DNA of 64,000 nt from an uncultured Ruminococcus sp. (GCA_947627275.1 CANQVK010000005.1:1-64000), one strand, 5' to 3'. Shown: positions 36,699-45,545, counted from the stretch's first letter. Program-made: numbers and translations. Notes: generated from the sequence alone by a model not told the origin.

Positions 36699-37265
36699 TT
36701 AAAGATTGATAAAGTTTTCAAGCATTGTTTTTCCGTTTGGAGTCATTATCGACTCCGGGTGGAACTGTACGCCGAAAATGTCGTATTCCCTGTGACGTAC
36801 CGCCATAATTTCACCGTCGTCCGCCAAAGCTGTTACCTCAAGGCAGTCGGGGAGCGTTTCGGGGTCGGCGGCAAGCGAATGATAGCGTGCGACGGGCGAA
36901 TTTTCGGGAATATCTTTAAAAATCGGGCATGAGCCTGTAAAGCGGATGACCGACTGCTTGCCGTGCATAAGGGTCTTGGCATAGGTGATCTTTGCGCCGT
37001 AAGCGGCACAGATCGCCTGATGACCGAGACAAACGCCAAGCGTGGGTATTTTTTGGCAGACAGTTTTTGCGGCTTCAATTATAATTCCGGCGTCCTCGGG
37101 GCGTCCCGGTCCCGGCGAGATGATGATTTTTTCAGGGGCAAGCGTTTCGATTTCGGATATGGTCAGTTCATCGTTGCGGACGACCTTTATATCGGGGCAT
37201 AGTTCGCCGACAAGCTGAAAAAGGTTATACGAAAAGCTGTCGTAGTTATCTATCAAAAGTATCAT
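36699..37265 (-). CDS. trpG: Anthranilate synthase component II (glutamine amidotransferase)
   Basis: Supplies ammonia from glutamine to TrpE. The 188-residue class I amidotransferase has [25 protein letters not shown], the nucleophile Cys in [10 protein letters not shown] and the His/Glu pair in [10 protein letters not shown]. Its ATG overlaps the trpE stop (ATGA), consistent with equal production of the two subunits. It could in principle also serve p-aminobenzoate synthesis, but the operon position favours tryptophan. Confidence 0.95.
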   Translation of the reverse strand: MILLIDNYDSFSYNLFQLVGELCPDIKVVRNDELTISEIETLAPEKIIISPGPGRPEDAGIIIEAAKTVCQKIPTLGVCLGHQAICAAYGAKITYAKTLMHGKQSVIRFTGSCPIFKDIPENSPVARYHSLAADPETLPDCLEVTALADDGEIMAVRHREYDIFGVQFHPESIMTPNGKTMLENFINL

Positions 37266-38728
37266 AAGTCCGCCTCCTCAGCCATTTTCAGGGCGTTGAC
37301 GACAGCCGCCGCCTTGTTGATGCATTCCTGATATTCGTTTTCGGGGACAGAATCGGCAACGATTCCTGCGCCGCTTCTGACAAAGACCTTGCCGTTTTTC
37401 TTGTAGGCAATGCGTATGGCGATACAGGTATCGAGGTTGCCGGTAAAATCAATGTATCCGACAGCTCCGCCATATATGCCCCGCTTGTTGTTTTCAAGCT
37501 CTGCGATTATCTGACAGGCACGTATCTTCGGAGCGCCCGAGAGCGTTCCTGCCGGCAGTACGGCGCTTACTGCGTCAAGAGCGTCAAATTCGTCACGTAT
37601 CTCGCCGTAAACGGTCGAGCCTATGTGCATTACGTGGGAATAGCGTTCGATGCTGTGGAGCTTTTCGACCTTTACCGTACCGAACTTGCTTATTTTTCCG
37701 AGATCGTTTCTGCCGAGGTCAACCAGCATGTTATGTTCGGAAAGCTCCTTTTCGTCTTTCAGCAGACCTTCTTCGAGCGCCTTATCCTCGGCTTCGGTCT
37801 TGCCTCGGGGACGAGTTCCGGCGAGGGGGAACGTGTGAAGCGCGCCGTTTTCAAGCTTAACGAGAGTTTCCGGAGACGCGCCTGCGATCTCAACGTCAGT
37901 GCCGGAAAAATAGAACATATACGGCGAAGGATTGATAGTTCTGAGAATGCGGTAGGTGTTGAGCAGACTGCCCTCGAATCCTGCGCTGAGGCGGTTGGAG
38001 AGAACTATCTGGAAAATATCCCCCTCGTAGATACGGCGTTTAGCGGTGTTGACCATATTGCAGAATGCTTCCTTATTAAAAAGGGGAGCGACGTCTGTGG
38101 TGAGGTGGCCTGCCGGTTCATGGCGGCGTTCACCGTGGCGGAGGAGGGAAGCAAGCTGTTCCAGCTCCAATTTAGCCTTGTTGTAGCCTGATTCGGGGTC
38201 CTCGAGGGACATATTCGCAATAAGTATTATCTTTTGACGGAAATTGTCAAAAGCGATTACTTTATCGAAAAGCATCAGGTCAACGTCCTTAAACTGCTCC
38301 GTATCCTCGGTGTCGAGGCGGAGCGACTTCTCGGTATAGGCGAGAAAATCGTAGGAAAAATAGCCCACAAGTCCGCCTGTAAAGGACGGCAGATAGTCGA
38401 ATTTGGGGCTTTTGTAATTGGAGAGAAGCTGACGTATCTGAACGCTCGGGTCATCGGATTCGACGGTCATGCCGCCCGTAGTGAGCTTATTGCCGACGGC
38501 AGAAATTTGCAGTTTGGGGTCGAAGCCGAGGAAAGTATACCGTCCCCATTTTTCCTTTTCTGCGACAGATTCGAGCATATAGCAGTGGGTCGAGATATTT
38601 TTCAAAGTCATAAGAGCCTCGATCGGCGTACAGATGTCGGAAAGGATCTCGCAGCTCACGGGGAGAATATCGTATCTTCCGCTGTCAGCGATGTCCCTGA
38701 CCGTCTGAAAATCGGGCAGAAAGTTCAT
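37262..38728 (-). CDS. trpE: Anthranilate synthase component I
   Basis: Makes anthranilate from chorismate with TrpG. The 489-residue protein has LESVAEKEKWGRYTFLGFDP (N-terminal tryptophan feedback site, with the LLES-like element), then EGDIFQIVLSNRL, SPYMFYFSGTDVEIAGASPETLVK, HNMLVDLGRNDLGKIS and PAGTLSGAPKIRACQII. The track start at 38887 lies inside the T-box leader and is rejected; ATG 38728 has AACGGAGGTGTTATT before it. First gene of trpEGD(CF)BA. Confidence 0.96.
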   Translation of the reverse strand: MNFLPDFQTVRDIADSGRYDILPVSCEILSDICTPIEALMTLKNISTHCYMLESVAEKEKWGRYTFLGFDPKLQISAVGNKLTTGGMTVESDDPSVQIRQLLSNYKSPKFDYLPSFTGGLVGYFSYDFLAYTEKSLRLDTEDTEQFKDVDLMLFDKVIAFDNFRQKIILIANMSLEDPESGYNKAKLELEQLASLLRHGERRHEPAGHLTTDVAPLFNKEAFCNMVNTAKRRIYEGDIFQIVLSNRLSAGFEGSLLNTYRILRTINPSPYMFYFSGTDVEIAGASPETLVKLENGALHTFPLAGTRPRGKTEAEDKALEEGLLKDEKELSEHNMLVDLGRNDLGKISKFGTVKVEKLHSIERYSHVMHIGSTVYGEIRDEFDALDAVSAVLPAGTLSGAPKIRACQIIAELENNKRGIYGGAVGYIDFTGNLDTCIAIRIAYKKNGKVFVRSGAGIVADSVPENEYQECINKAAAVVNALKMAEEADL

Positions 38729-38756
38729 AATAACACCTCCGTTAGAAATAAAAAAA

Positions 38757-38790
38757 TGTCCTTGGCAGAAGAGAAAACTGCCAAGGACGA
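38757..38790 (-). terminator. T-box attenuator (leader terminator)
   Basis: Stem GTCCTTGGCAG / CTGCCAAGGAC, followed on the minus strand by a T run. It competes with the antiterminator formed by the T-box sequence just upstream. Confidence 0.85.
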
Positions 38791-39036
38791 ATAAAAATCC
38801 GCGGTACCACCTTGATTCATGAGAAGTATGACACTCATGCGCTTTGCAGGATACAAACATATCCCCGACGTTTAACGCACGTCTCACGTTACGGAATACT
38901 TCGGGGAGGAGCTATTAAAAAACCCCGTTTCACCGTACCCTCAGCGGTCCATTTGCTGACCTGTGTTTTGCCCGACTCTCAGCGCCGCGGACTCTCTGTG
39001 AAAGCATGATCAACGTTATCTCCGCATCAACGGTTT
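38757..39036 (-). promoter_or_regulatory. T-box riboswitch controlling the trp operon (Trp specifier)
   Basis: On the minus strand the leader holds the T-box consensus AAGGTGGTACCGCGG (38799-38813), which base-pairs with the uncharged tRNA end. The likely specifier is TGG (38951-38949), read in AAATGGACC within stem I. Upstream stem I motifs (GCGGAGATAACG, GAGAGTCCG) are visible, and the terminator follows. Uncharged tRNA-Trp should switch the operon on. Confidence 0.9.
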
Positions 39037-39042
39037 ACAGAT

Positions 39043-39071
39043 ATTATATCACAGAGGATCGGGTTTGTCAA
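39043..39071 (-). promoter_or_regulatory. Promoter of the trp operon
   Basis: On the minus strand: TTGACA, 17 bp, TATAAT, both hexamers at consensus. Confidence 0.88.
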
Positions 39072-39213
39072 TAGGTTTTAAAAAGTTTTTCATTTAACAT
39101 AAAAAACGTCCTTATGAACGCCATATGAACATTTCGGGGCAAAATGGGCTTAAGATTGGAGCATATAAAGATACGGCGATTTGTATAAGTTTCACAAAAT
39201 TCATTTCCGACTA

Positions 39214-39242
39214 TTGACAATTCAGTGGAATAGTGCTATAAT
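39214..39242 (+). promoter_or_regulatory. Distal promoter of the pilus operon
   Basis: TTGACA, 17 bp, TATAAT. The transcript would run about 240 nt before the first gene. The stretch 39072-39485 contains this promoter, the next one and an A/T-rich leader. The leader has a possible 15-codon ORF (39249-39296) without a good ribosome site and nothing else I can name. Confidence 0.7.
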
Positions 39243-39411
39243 AAGCATATGGAAAAGGATATAGGGTGTTTAGGAACTATATATAAAACCCTATAACCCC
39301 GTGTCCTAACAAAAAGTCCCGAGGATTTAAAGAGGAATCGTCAAAGTGTATAAAAGTTGCATATAAAGTTTGTAATTTCTAATGATATTTTGTGAACATT
39401 CTTCAAAAGTC

Positions 39412-39440
39412 TTGACACGACGGGCAAAAGGAGGTATAAT
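39412..39440 (+). promoter_or_regulatory. Proximal promoter of the pilus operon
   Basis: TTGACA, 17 bp, TATAAT, 45 bp before the first start codon. Confidence 0.75.
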
Positions 39441-39485
39441 AATATTGTGATTTATTAACGAATGCGTTTTTGGAAAGGAGCAGAA

Positions 39486-39761
39486 ATGACTGACAAGGAA
39501 CTTCGGAAGCTTAAACGAGCTGAATTGTTGGAAATACTGTTTTATCTCAGAAAGGAGCTTGACGAGCTTCAAGCCGAGAACGCCGCCCTTACTGAAAGAA
39601 TCGACGAGCTTACTAAATCGTCACACGGGGCAGAGGTCGTTATCTCGGAGGAGAGCCGGAACGAGCTTCTCAAAAGCGTCCGAAGCGTTGTGGAGGATTG
39701 CCTTGCAGGCAAAGCTCCGCCCGGCAGGAAAAACGCTCCTAATGGCAAGGCGGGGAAGTGA
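39486..39761 (+). CDS. Small coiled-coil protein of the pilus operon
   Basis: A 91-residue soluble protein I do not recognise. Residues 4-45 form a strong amphipathic coiled coil (KLKRAELLEILFYLRKELDELQAENAALTERIDELT). The rest is a short amphipathic helix and a Lys/Gly/Pro-rich tail. There is no signal peptide, so it is cytoplasmic. The start at 39486 follows AAAGGAGCAGAA; the track start at 39462 is before that site. Its stop overlaps the possible GTG start of the signal peptidase gene, so it belongs to the pilus operon. A role in organising or regulating pilus assembly is only a guess. Confidence 0.75.
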   Translation: MTDKELRKLKRAELLEILFYLRKELDELQAENAALTERIDELTKSSHGAEVVISEESRNELLKSVRSVVEDCLAGKAPPGRKNAPNGKAGK

Positions 39762-39766
39762 CGGCT

Positions 39767-40363
39767 ATGAACGATGTTAAAAAAGATCTGCCGACAGCCG
39801 ACCAGCTCTATGCCGCTACAGAGCGTATACGTTACAGGAAAAGCTACGCGAAAATGCTGTACAACACGATCTCCTCACTTATCGTGGTCGCGGCGGTAGC
39901 TGTCCTAATATCCATGCTTTTTCTTCCCGTTTTCAGAGTTACGGGTTCGAGTATGACCCCTACTATGAATAACGACGATCTGCTGATCTGCAATAAACGG
40001 GCGGATTTCAAAAGCGGCGATATTGTTGCCTTCTATTTTAACAACAAAGTCCTTCTTAAAAGAGTTATAGGCACGGCGGGGGACGTTGTTGATATAAGTG
40101 AGGACGGTACGGTCTATGTCAACGGTAAAGCCCTTGACGAGCCGTATATAAGCGAGAAAGCATTCGGCGAATGCGACATTGATCTGCCCTATCAGGTGCC
40201 CGACAACAGAATATTTGTTATGGGCGACCATCGTTCGGTATCGGTGGATAGCCGTTCAAGCTCCGTTGGCTGTATTGCCGACGAGTATATCATAGGCAAG
40301 GTTATCTTCCGTTTATGGCCGTGGGAGGTAATAGGCCCCGTTCACGGCAGTTCGGTAGAGTAG
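39767..40363 (+). CDS. lepB: Signal peptidase I, pilus-operon type
   Basis: Membrane serine/lysine protease that removes signal peptides. The 198-residue protein has one N-terminal membrane helix (about 28-52, ISSLIVVAAVAVLISMLFLPV). Box B holds the catalytic Ser in VTGSSMTPTM, and the general-base Lys is in LLKRVIGTAGD. Further boxes are YVNGKAL and GDHRSVSVDSR. A dedicated signal peptidase is common in sortase pilus clusters and may process the pilins that follow. The GTG at 39758 is an alternative start. A 42-bp gap separates it from the backbone pilin start. Confidence 0.9.
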   Translation: MNDVKKDLPTADQLYAATERIRYRKSYAKMLYNTISSLIVVAAVAVLISMLFLPVFRVTGSSMTPTMNNDDLLICNKRADFKSGDIVAFYFNNKVLLKRVIGTAGDVVDISEDGTVYVNGKALDEPYISEKAFGECDIDLPYQVPDNRIFVMGDHRSVSVDSRSSSVGCIADEYIIGKVIFRLWPWEVIGPVHGSSVE

Positions 40364-40405
40364 ATCGAGATACTCATTGAATTTATGAGGGAAAAGGAGT
40401 TTTTT

Positions 40406-42406
40406 ATGAGAAAATTTAAGAAATTTGCGGCTATGGTTTCGGCTGTTGCTCTTGCAGCTTGCGCCGTTGCTCCGTTGGCTTCATTTGCAAAGATAACAAC
40501 TGAAAAAGTTAATGACGGTTCTATTACAATTAGTACAGCAGAAAATGATCATAATTATTCTGCTTATCAGATTTTTGACGGTGACCTTTCAAAGAAAACA
40601 GACAGTGAGACCGGAAAAGTAACAATAACGTTTTCTAATGTTGAGTGGGGCAGCGGATTAACAAAGAATGCTGACGGTCATCCTGAGATAACAAAAAACG
40701 GCAATAAAGTAACTATTTACGAGGCTTTGGAAAATCTCGATATAACGACAGGAGAAGTAATGAATGCAACAAATCTTTTCTCCAAAAAGAATGCCGCTAA
40801 TGAATCCGTAGTATTGGAGTCTGCTGAGGAAGTTTCAGAGGCTCTTAAGACTTTGACCGAAGGAACAGCTAATTCTTTTACAGCCATTGACAAGGTAGCA
40901 CGGGTATTTGCGGATTACATCAATTCTTCCAACAACGTTGAAATGGGTAACTGGTCAAAGAATTTGGATGAAATTGTGAATGGTGACCAGAGCGGTTATA
41001 AAGCAACAATTTCTGACCCCGGCTACTATCTTGTAATTGACCAAGCAAAAGATTCTACTTCAGGTTTGGCTAATGGCGAAGCTATTTCCAAGTACATTCT
41101 TCAGGTTGCAGGCGATACAACGGTTGCACCCAAGGCTGATGCTCCTCAGGTAATGAAGAAGGTTTATGAGGACGAGGATACCACACAGGCTAAAGTCGGT
41201 TTTGCAGATTCAGAAGATTATCCGTTGGAAGCAGGCTATAACGACGCTGCCGATTACAGTATTGGTGAGACGATTCCTTTCAAGCTTTACGGTTCGCTTC
41301 CCTCAACCTTTGATAACTACGACGGTTATTACTATCAGTTTAACGATAATATGGGTTCTGGTCTTGACCTTGTTATTAAAGGAGACGAAGCTTCAACACA
41401 GGACTTTACTGTTACTATTAAAGATGAAGAAACTACGAAAGTTCTTAAAAACGGTTCAAATGCAGGCGAGACAGCTGAATTTACTTTTGCAAAGTTAGAA
41501 GCTCCAAGCAAAGGCTTCACTATCACTATTAATGATTTGAAGTTAATTGATATGGATGACACTCAGGACGGCGTGCAGGCTATGTCGAAAGACGCTGTTA
41601 TAACCGTTGCGTATAATGCTAAGCTTAACGCAAATGCAGTGATCGGAAACATTGGTAACCCGAATGATGTTTCTCTTAAGTACTCCAACAATTCCAACAC
41701 GGCACAGGGCGGAGAGAATGATGAAAAAAGTGAAACACCCAAGGACTACAACGTGGTATTTACCTATGAGCTTGACGTTACTAAGTACTTGGATGCATTA
41801 GAAGAAGGTAAAGAAGCTGGCACGAATGATGCGAGCTTCAAACTCTACAAGGGTACTGGTGCGAATAAGCAGTATGCTGTACTGCAAAAAAATTCAGAAA
41901 ATACATGGAAGTTTGTAAAATGGATTACCGAATCTGAGACTGAAAAAGGTACATTAGTTGCAACAAAGGACAAAGGTAAATTCGAGTTCAGCGGTTTGCA
42001 GGACGGAACTTACTACCTTGAAGAAGCAGTAACGCCTACAGGCTACAACACAATGGAAGATCTTGAGATTGTAATCGAAGCTTACGGCAGTACGGCAGGT
42101 GCTGAAACAAAGGCAGACATCGTTACTCAGGCTTATAACACTCCTAATACAGAGGAAAATTACACAACTAATTCTCCTCTTAAGAACCTGACCATTAAAT
42201 ATGGCGATATGACGAATGAGAAAGTTGCAAAATCAGGCAGCAAAAACGGTATAGTTGAAGCTGACATCATCAACCATGCTGGTTCAGCGCTCCCCGGCAC
42301 TGGTGGTATCGGTACAACGATGTTCTACATAGGCGGCGGCGCAATGGTAGCCGTTGCAGGCGTATTCCTTATCACAAAGAAGAGAATGAACAAAAAGGAA
42401 AACTGA
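40406..42406 (+). CDS. Major (backbone) pilin with LPXTG signal
   Basis: A 666-residue surface protein and probable pilus shaft subunit. Order: signal peptide (1-28, LAACAVAPLASFA), a SpaA-like N-terminal domain, and a VAPK segment (about residue 235) that could supply the lysine used in polymerisation. A fimbrial isopeptide D2-like domain follows, then a Cna_B-like domain with the conserved Glu in YYLEEAVTPTGYN. LPGTG, a membrane helix and the basic KKRMNKKEN tail end the protein. The start at 40406 follows AAAAGGAG, preferred over the track start at 40385. Its codon use is more AT-rich than that of the sortases after it. Confidence 0.9.
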   Translation: MRKFKKFAAMVSAVALAACAVAPLASFAKITTEKVNDGSITISTAENDHNYSAYQIFDGDLSKKTDSETGKVTITFSNVEWGSGLTKNADGHPEITKNGNKVTIYEALENLDITTGEVMNATNLFSKKNAANESVVLESAEEVSEALKTLTEGTANSFTAIDKVARVFADYINSSNNVEMGNWSKNLDEIVNGDQSGYKATISDPGYYLVIDQAKDSTSGLANGEAISKYILQVAGDTTVAPKADAPQVMKKVYEDEDTTQAKVGFADSEDYPLEAGYNDAADYSIGETIPFKLYGSLPSTFDNYDGYYYQFNDNMGSGLDLVIKGDEASTQDFTVTIKDEETTKVLKNGSNAGETAEFTFAKLEAPSKGFTITINDLKLIDMDDTQDGVQAMSKDAVITVAYNAKLNANAVIGNIGNPNDVSLKYSNNSNTAQGGENDEKSETPKDYNVVFTYELDVTKYLDALEEGKEAGTNDASFKLYKGTGANKQYAVLQKNSENTWKFVKWITESETEKGTLVATKDKGKFEFSGLQDGTYYLEEAVTPTGYNTMEDLEIVIEAYGSTAGAETKADIVTQAYNTPNTEENYTTNSPLKNLTIKYGDMTNEKVAKSGSKNGIVEADIINHAGSALPGTGGIGTTMFYIGGGAMVAVAGVFLITKKRMNKKEN

Positions 42407-42412
42407 AACGCA

Positions 42413-42511
42413 AAATTTACCAATATTGGTAAATCGCTAAATTTGTAAACAAATTTAGCGAACGCAAATCTAACAACACCTATATCTGCCGCCGGAGAGA
42501 TTCGGCGGCAG
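42413..42511 (+). promoter_or_regulatory. Three consecutive hairpins between backbone pilin and sortase
   Basis: ATTTAC/GTAAAT around CAATATTG (42413-42433), TCGCTAAATTTG/CAAATTTAGCGA with a TAAA loop (42434-42461), and CTGCCGCCG/CGGCGGCAG (42486-42511). None has a strong T tract, so partial termination or mRNA stabilisation is more likely than full termination. Confidence 0.65.
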
Positions 42512-42528
42512 GCATTAGGGAGGGACTC

Positions 42529-43422
42529 ATGAGCAAAAAGAAAAAAGGAATATTTTCAACGATTTTTCTTCTGTTGATGTTACTGGTGGGTCTCTCCGTA
42601 ATGCTTTACCCGACAATAAGCGACTGGTGGAATTCAAAGGTGCAGAGCCGGGCGGTCGCAGGCTACGAAGAAGCCGTAAAAAACATGACCCCCGAGGATT
42701 ACAGCCGCTACTTCGCCGAAGCCGAGGATTACAACAGACGGCTTTTGGGGTTAGCCGCGCCTTTTGCCGACGCCGACAAGGTAGAGGGCTACGAAGACGC
42801 GCTGAATATCTCGAATACGGGTATAATGGGCTATATCACGATACCGAGCATAAAGGTGGAGCTGCCGATATACCACGGCACAAGCCCCGAGGTACTGAAT
42901 ATAGCGGCAGGACATCTGCAAGGCTCGTCCCTGCCCGTAGGCGGAGCGAACACACATGCGGTAATATCGGCGCACAGAGGACTGCCCTCCGCAAGACTTT
43001 TTACCGACCTCGACCAGCTCGACAAGGGCGACCTTTTCACAATAACCGTTCTCGACCGCGTATTTACCTACGAGGTGGAGAAAATACTCACAGTAAAGCC
43101 CGAGGAAGTCGATAAACTTGCGGTTATCCCCAACGGCGATTACGTAACGCTTATGACCTGTACCCCCTACGGTATAAATACCCACAGACTGCTTATACGT
43201 TCACGCCGTACGGATAACGTTGAAAAGCATGAAGTGCGGATCTTTGCCGATATGGTAAAGGTCGATCCCATGCTTGTTATACCGTTTATAGCCGCGCCGC
43301 TTTTCATTATCCTGATGTGCTTCTGGATGTTCGGCGGCAGGCGCAGGCACAGAAAACCGAGGGAAATCGCCGAATACCTTGCAAACGAAAGAAAGGGTGA
43401 TAGAGATGACAGGGATCAGTAA
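42529..43422 (+). CDS. Class C (pilus-polymerising) sortase
   Basis: Transpeptidase that cuts the LPXTG signal of pilins and links subunits. The 297-residue protein has an N-terminal membrane helix (IFSTIFLLLMLLVGLSVML) and the sortase barrel. The catalytic His is in HAVISAHRGLPSA, the Cys in VTLMTCTPYGINTHRLLIRSRR with the Arg there too. A second membrane helix at the C-terminus (LVIPFIAAPLFIILMCFWMF) is typical of class C. The DPW/DPF lid motif is not clearly visible. It lies between the backbone and minor pilin genes and overlaps the latter by 17 bp. Confidence 0.93.
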   Translation: MSKKKKGIFSTIFLLLMLLVGLSVMLYPTISDWWNSKVQSRAVAGYEEAVKNMTPEDYSRYFAEAEDYNRRLLGLAAPFADADKVEGYEDALNISNTGIMGYITIPSIKVELPIYHGTSPEVLNIAAGHLQGSSLPVGGANTHAVISAHRGLPSARLFTDLDQLDKGDLFTITVLDRVFTYEVEKILTVKPEEVDKLAVIPNGDYVTLMTCTPYGINTHRLLIRSRRTDNVEKHEVRIFADMVKVDPMLVIPFIAAPLFIILMCFWMFGGRRRHRKPREIAEYLANERKGDRDDRDQ

Positions 43423-44617
43423 AAAGATCGGCGCGGTCTTTTTCGTGATAGGGGCGGCTGTTCTGTTTTGTATTAGCTGTCTTTGTTCCGCCGCTTCGGC
43501 GGAGGGGTCTGTCAGGCTGACGCTTGTCTGCAAAGCCCGTAACGAGCTTGTTGACAGAATGCCGTGGTCGGTCTTTCGCATAGGTTCTCTCAACGGCGGA
43601 AAGATAGTCCTCGAGGGGGAGTTTGCGAGCTACCCCGTCGATATGTCGGACTTATCCGCGGCAAGTCTTGCGGACGCCGCTTCTACCCTTAAAGAGTACG
43701 CTTTCACCTATAAGCTCAAACCCTATGCCAAGGAAAAAACAGGCAAGGACGGTACGGTGACTTTTGATGCTCTGGAGGACGGCGTGTACCTTTTAGCCGC
43801 TAAAAATCATAAATCGGGCGATAAAACGTACCTCCCCACTCCCGCCATTATAGAGGTGAACTCCGCACAATCGCAGGAATTGACGATATATCCGAAAATT
43901 TCGTCTATCCGTACCCTCGCCGACGAATTCGAGCGTTTCAACGTTCGCAAGGTTTGGGAGAAGTACGAGGGCATGCTCGTCAAGCCTACCGAGATAGTTG
44001 TGGATATTTACAGGGACTATGAATTTTACGAGACTGTCACCCTGACCGCCGATAACGACTGGAATTATTCGTGGGAGGAGCTTGTCGGCTCGGAATGGAC
44101 TATGATAGAGCGCAAGATCCCCGAGAACTGCACTGTCGTTTACCGCAACGACGGACGGCGGTATATCGTGGTAAATACGTATAATCCCGAGTTCGTTTTC
44201 GATTGGGACGTTGAATATCCGCCTGTCGTAGCAGAGACTACTGTCACGGGGCAAGTCTCGGGCATAATTGAAACGAATACGACTACGGCGAAATCGTTTC
44301 CCGTGGGGGACGGCGACGATACGACCCCGTCATCGGACGGCACGGCAACAGGGACTTCCGAATTTCCTGTAGGCGGCGCAGATGAAACAACAGTCACCGC
44401 AAATACTACAGCCACATCTCCCGAAGAAAACGACCAAACCCCCGATAACACGAAAAAAGGCGGCAATTCTCCCTCGGCGACTACGACCGCCGAATCAAAA
44501 CTGCCGCAGACAGGTCAGCTATGGTGGCCCGTCCCTGTAATGGCGATCGTCGGATTGGTTCTCATTGCGGCGGGTACAAGGATCATTTTCGGCTGCAAGA
44601 GGGAAGATAATGAATAA
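43406..44617 (+). CDS. Minor or accessory pilin with LPQTG signal
   Basis: A 403-residue surface protein. Signal peptide (about 1-33, ending SAASA), then a Cna_B-like domain (about 35-170) ending in the pilin-type YPK sequence (TIYPKISS). A second Cna_B-like domain follows (about 185-275, VRKVWEKYEGMLVKPTEIVVDIY), a Thr/Pro-rich stalk (about 280-370), LPQTG, a membrane helix and CKREDNE. It fits a base or tip subunit. The start at 43406 is used because MTGISKKIG begins the signal peptide after GAAAGGGTGATAGAG; the track start lies further inside the sortase gene. Confidence 0.85.
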   Translation: MTGISKKIGAVFFVIGAAVLFCISCLCSAASAEGSVRLTLVCKARNELVDRMPWSVFRIGSLNGGKIVLEGEFASYPVDMSDLSAASLADAASTLKEYAFTYKLKPYAKEKTGKDGTVTFDALEDGVYLLAAKNHKSGDKTYLPTPAIIEVNSAQSQELTIYPKISSIRTLADEFERFNVRKVWEKYEGMLVKPTEIVVDIYRDYEFYETVTLTADNDWNYSWEELVGSEWTMIERKIPENCTVVYRNDGRRYIVVNTYNPEFVFDWDVEYPPVVAETTVTGQVSGIIETNTTTAKSFPVGDGDDTTPSSDGTATGTSEFPVGGADETTVTANTTATSPEENDQTPDNTKKGGNSPSATTTAESKLPQTGQLWWPVPVMAIVGLVLIAAGTRIIFGCKREDNE

Positions 44618-45251
44618 AAAACACGGTTTGTTTTGTATATTTCTCGGGACAGCTCTGCTTATTGCGGCGTTGTCCCTTGTTTTCTACAATTCTCAGGAAG
44701 ATAAAAAAAGCGGAAAAGCGGCTATGGAGGCGCTTTCCGAGCTGAAAGAAAATATCCCCGAACCGCCGACAGAAGCTCTTGCGGAAACGGCTACAGGGGA
44801 CGATATTTATTCCGAATACAATATAGAGCCGCAAACCGCCGTTCAGGACACCACAATGACGGTTGATGAACATGGGTATATCGGCATTATTTCCATTCCC
44901 GATCTGGGACTGGAGCTGCCCGTTATGAGCGACTGGAGCTATCCGAATCTGAAAATATCGCCGTGCCGCTATAAGGGCAGCGTGTTCAGCGGAGATATGA
45001 TAATCGCCGCGCATAATTACCGTTCGCATTTCGGCAGACTGTCGGAATTGAGCGGCGGCGAAACGATAGTATTCACTGCGGCGGACGGCAGAGTGTATAA
45101 CTATGAAGTATCTCAGATAACCGAGCTTGACGGCAAGGACATCGAGGGTATGGATTTCGGTTCGGCGGATTCATGGGATCTGACACTGTTCACCTGCACT
45201 CTCGGCGGAAGAAGCAGGGTAACTGTCCGTGCGGTTGAAACGGGAGAATAA
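44610..45251 (+). CDS. Second sortase of the pilus cluster
   Basis: A 213-residue sortase with an N-terminal membrane helix (FCIFLGTALLIAALSLVFY) and a spacer of about 55 residues. The catalytic His is in IIAAHNYRSHFGRL, and Cys and Arg are in LTLFTCTLGGRSRVTVRAV. It lacks the C-terminal membrane helix of class C, so it is probably the housekeeping-like or anchoring type that joins the finished pilus to the wall. The exact class is not assigned. The start at 44610 overlaps the minor pilin end by 8 bp. The cluster therefore has a polymerase and a possible anchorer. Confidence 0.87.
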   Translation: MNKKHGLFCIFLGTALLIAALSLVFYNSQEDKKSGKAAMEALSELKENIPEPPTEALAETATGDDIYSEYNIEPQTAVQDTTMTVDEHGYIGIISIPDLGLELPVMSDWSYPNLKISPCRYKGSVFSGDMIIAAHNYRSHFGRLSELSGGETIVFTAADGRVYNYEVSQITELDGKDIEGMDFGSADSWDLTLFTCTLGGRSRVTVRAVETGE

Positions 45252-45254
45252 TTG

Positions 45255-45545
45255 ATGAATATAAAGATTTTGGCTGTATATGCAGTCTTTCTTGCGATAA
45301 TGAGTTTTGTTTCCGTGATACTTTATAAGTCCGATAAGGTCAAGGCAAAAAAGGGAAAATGGCGTATCAAGGAAAGAGTCCTGCTTTGCTTTGGCTTTTT
45401 CGGCGGAGCAATAGGCGCATTGAGCGGCATGAAGCTGTTCCGCCATAAAACAAAGCATTGGTACTTCTGGGCTGTGAATATCCTCGGTCTGATATGGCAG
45501 ACAGGCTTGCTTGGCTGGTTGATTCTTCAGGCTTTTAATTTCTGA
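45255..45545 (+). CDS. DUF1294 family small membrane protein
   Basis: A 96-residue protein with three membrane helices: KILAVYAVFLAIMSFVSVILY, VLLCFGFFGGAIGALSGMKLF and YFWAVNILGLIWQTGLLGWLIL. FFGGAIGALSGMKLFRHKTKH is the DUF1294 signature. The function is unknown. It follows the second sortase by 3 bp but is a common stand-alone gene elsewhere, so it may be only a passenger of the pilus operon. Its end overlaps the convergent pflA gene by 11 bp. Confidence 0.85.
   Translation: MNIKILAVYAVFLAIMSFVSVILYKSDKVKAKKGKWRIKERVLLCFGFFGGAIGALSGMKLFRHKTKHWYFWAVNILGLIWQTGLLGWLILQAFNF

Noticed and set aside
38729-38887. N-terminal extension of TrpE from the ORF track
   Set aside because: These codons lie in the T-box leader; the normal TrpE N-terminus starts at 38728 with a good ribosome site.
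39249-39296. 15-codon ORF in the pilus leader as a regulatory leader peptide
   Set aside because: There is no ribosome site before it, and it starts within a few bases of the expected transcription start.
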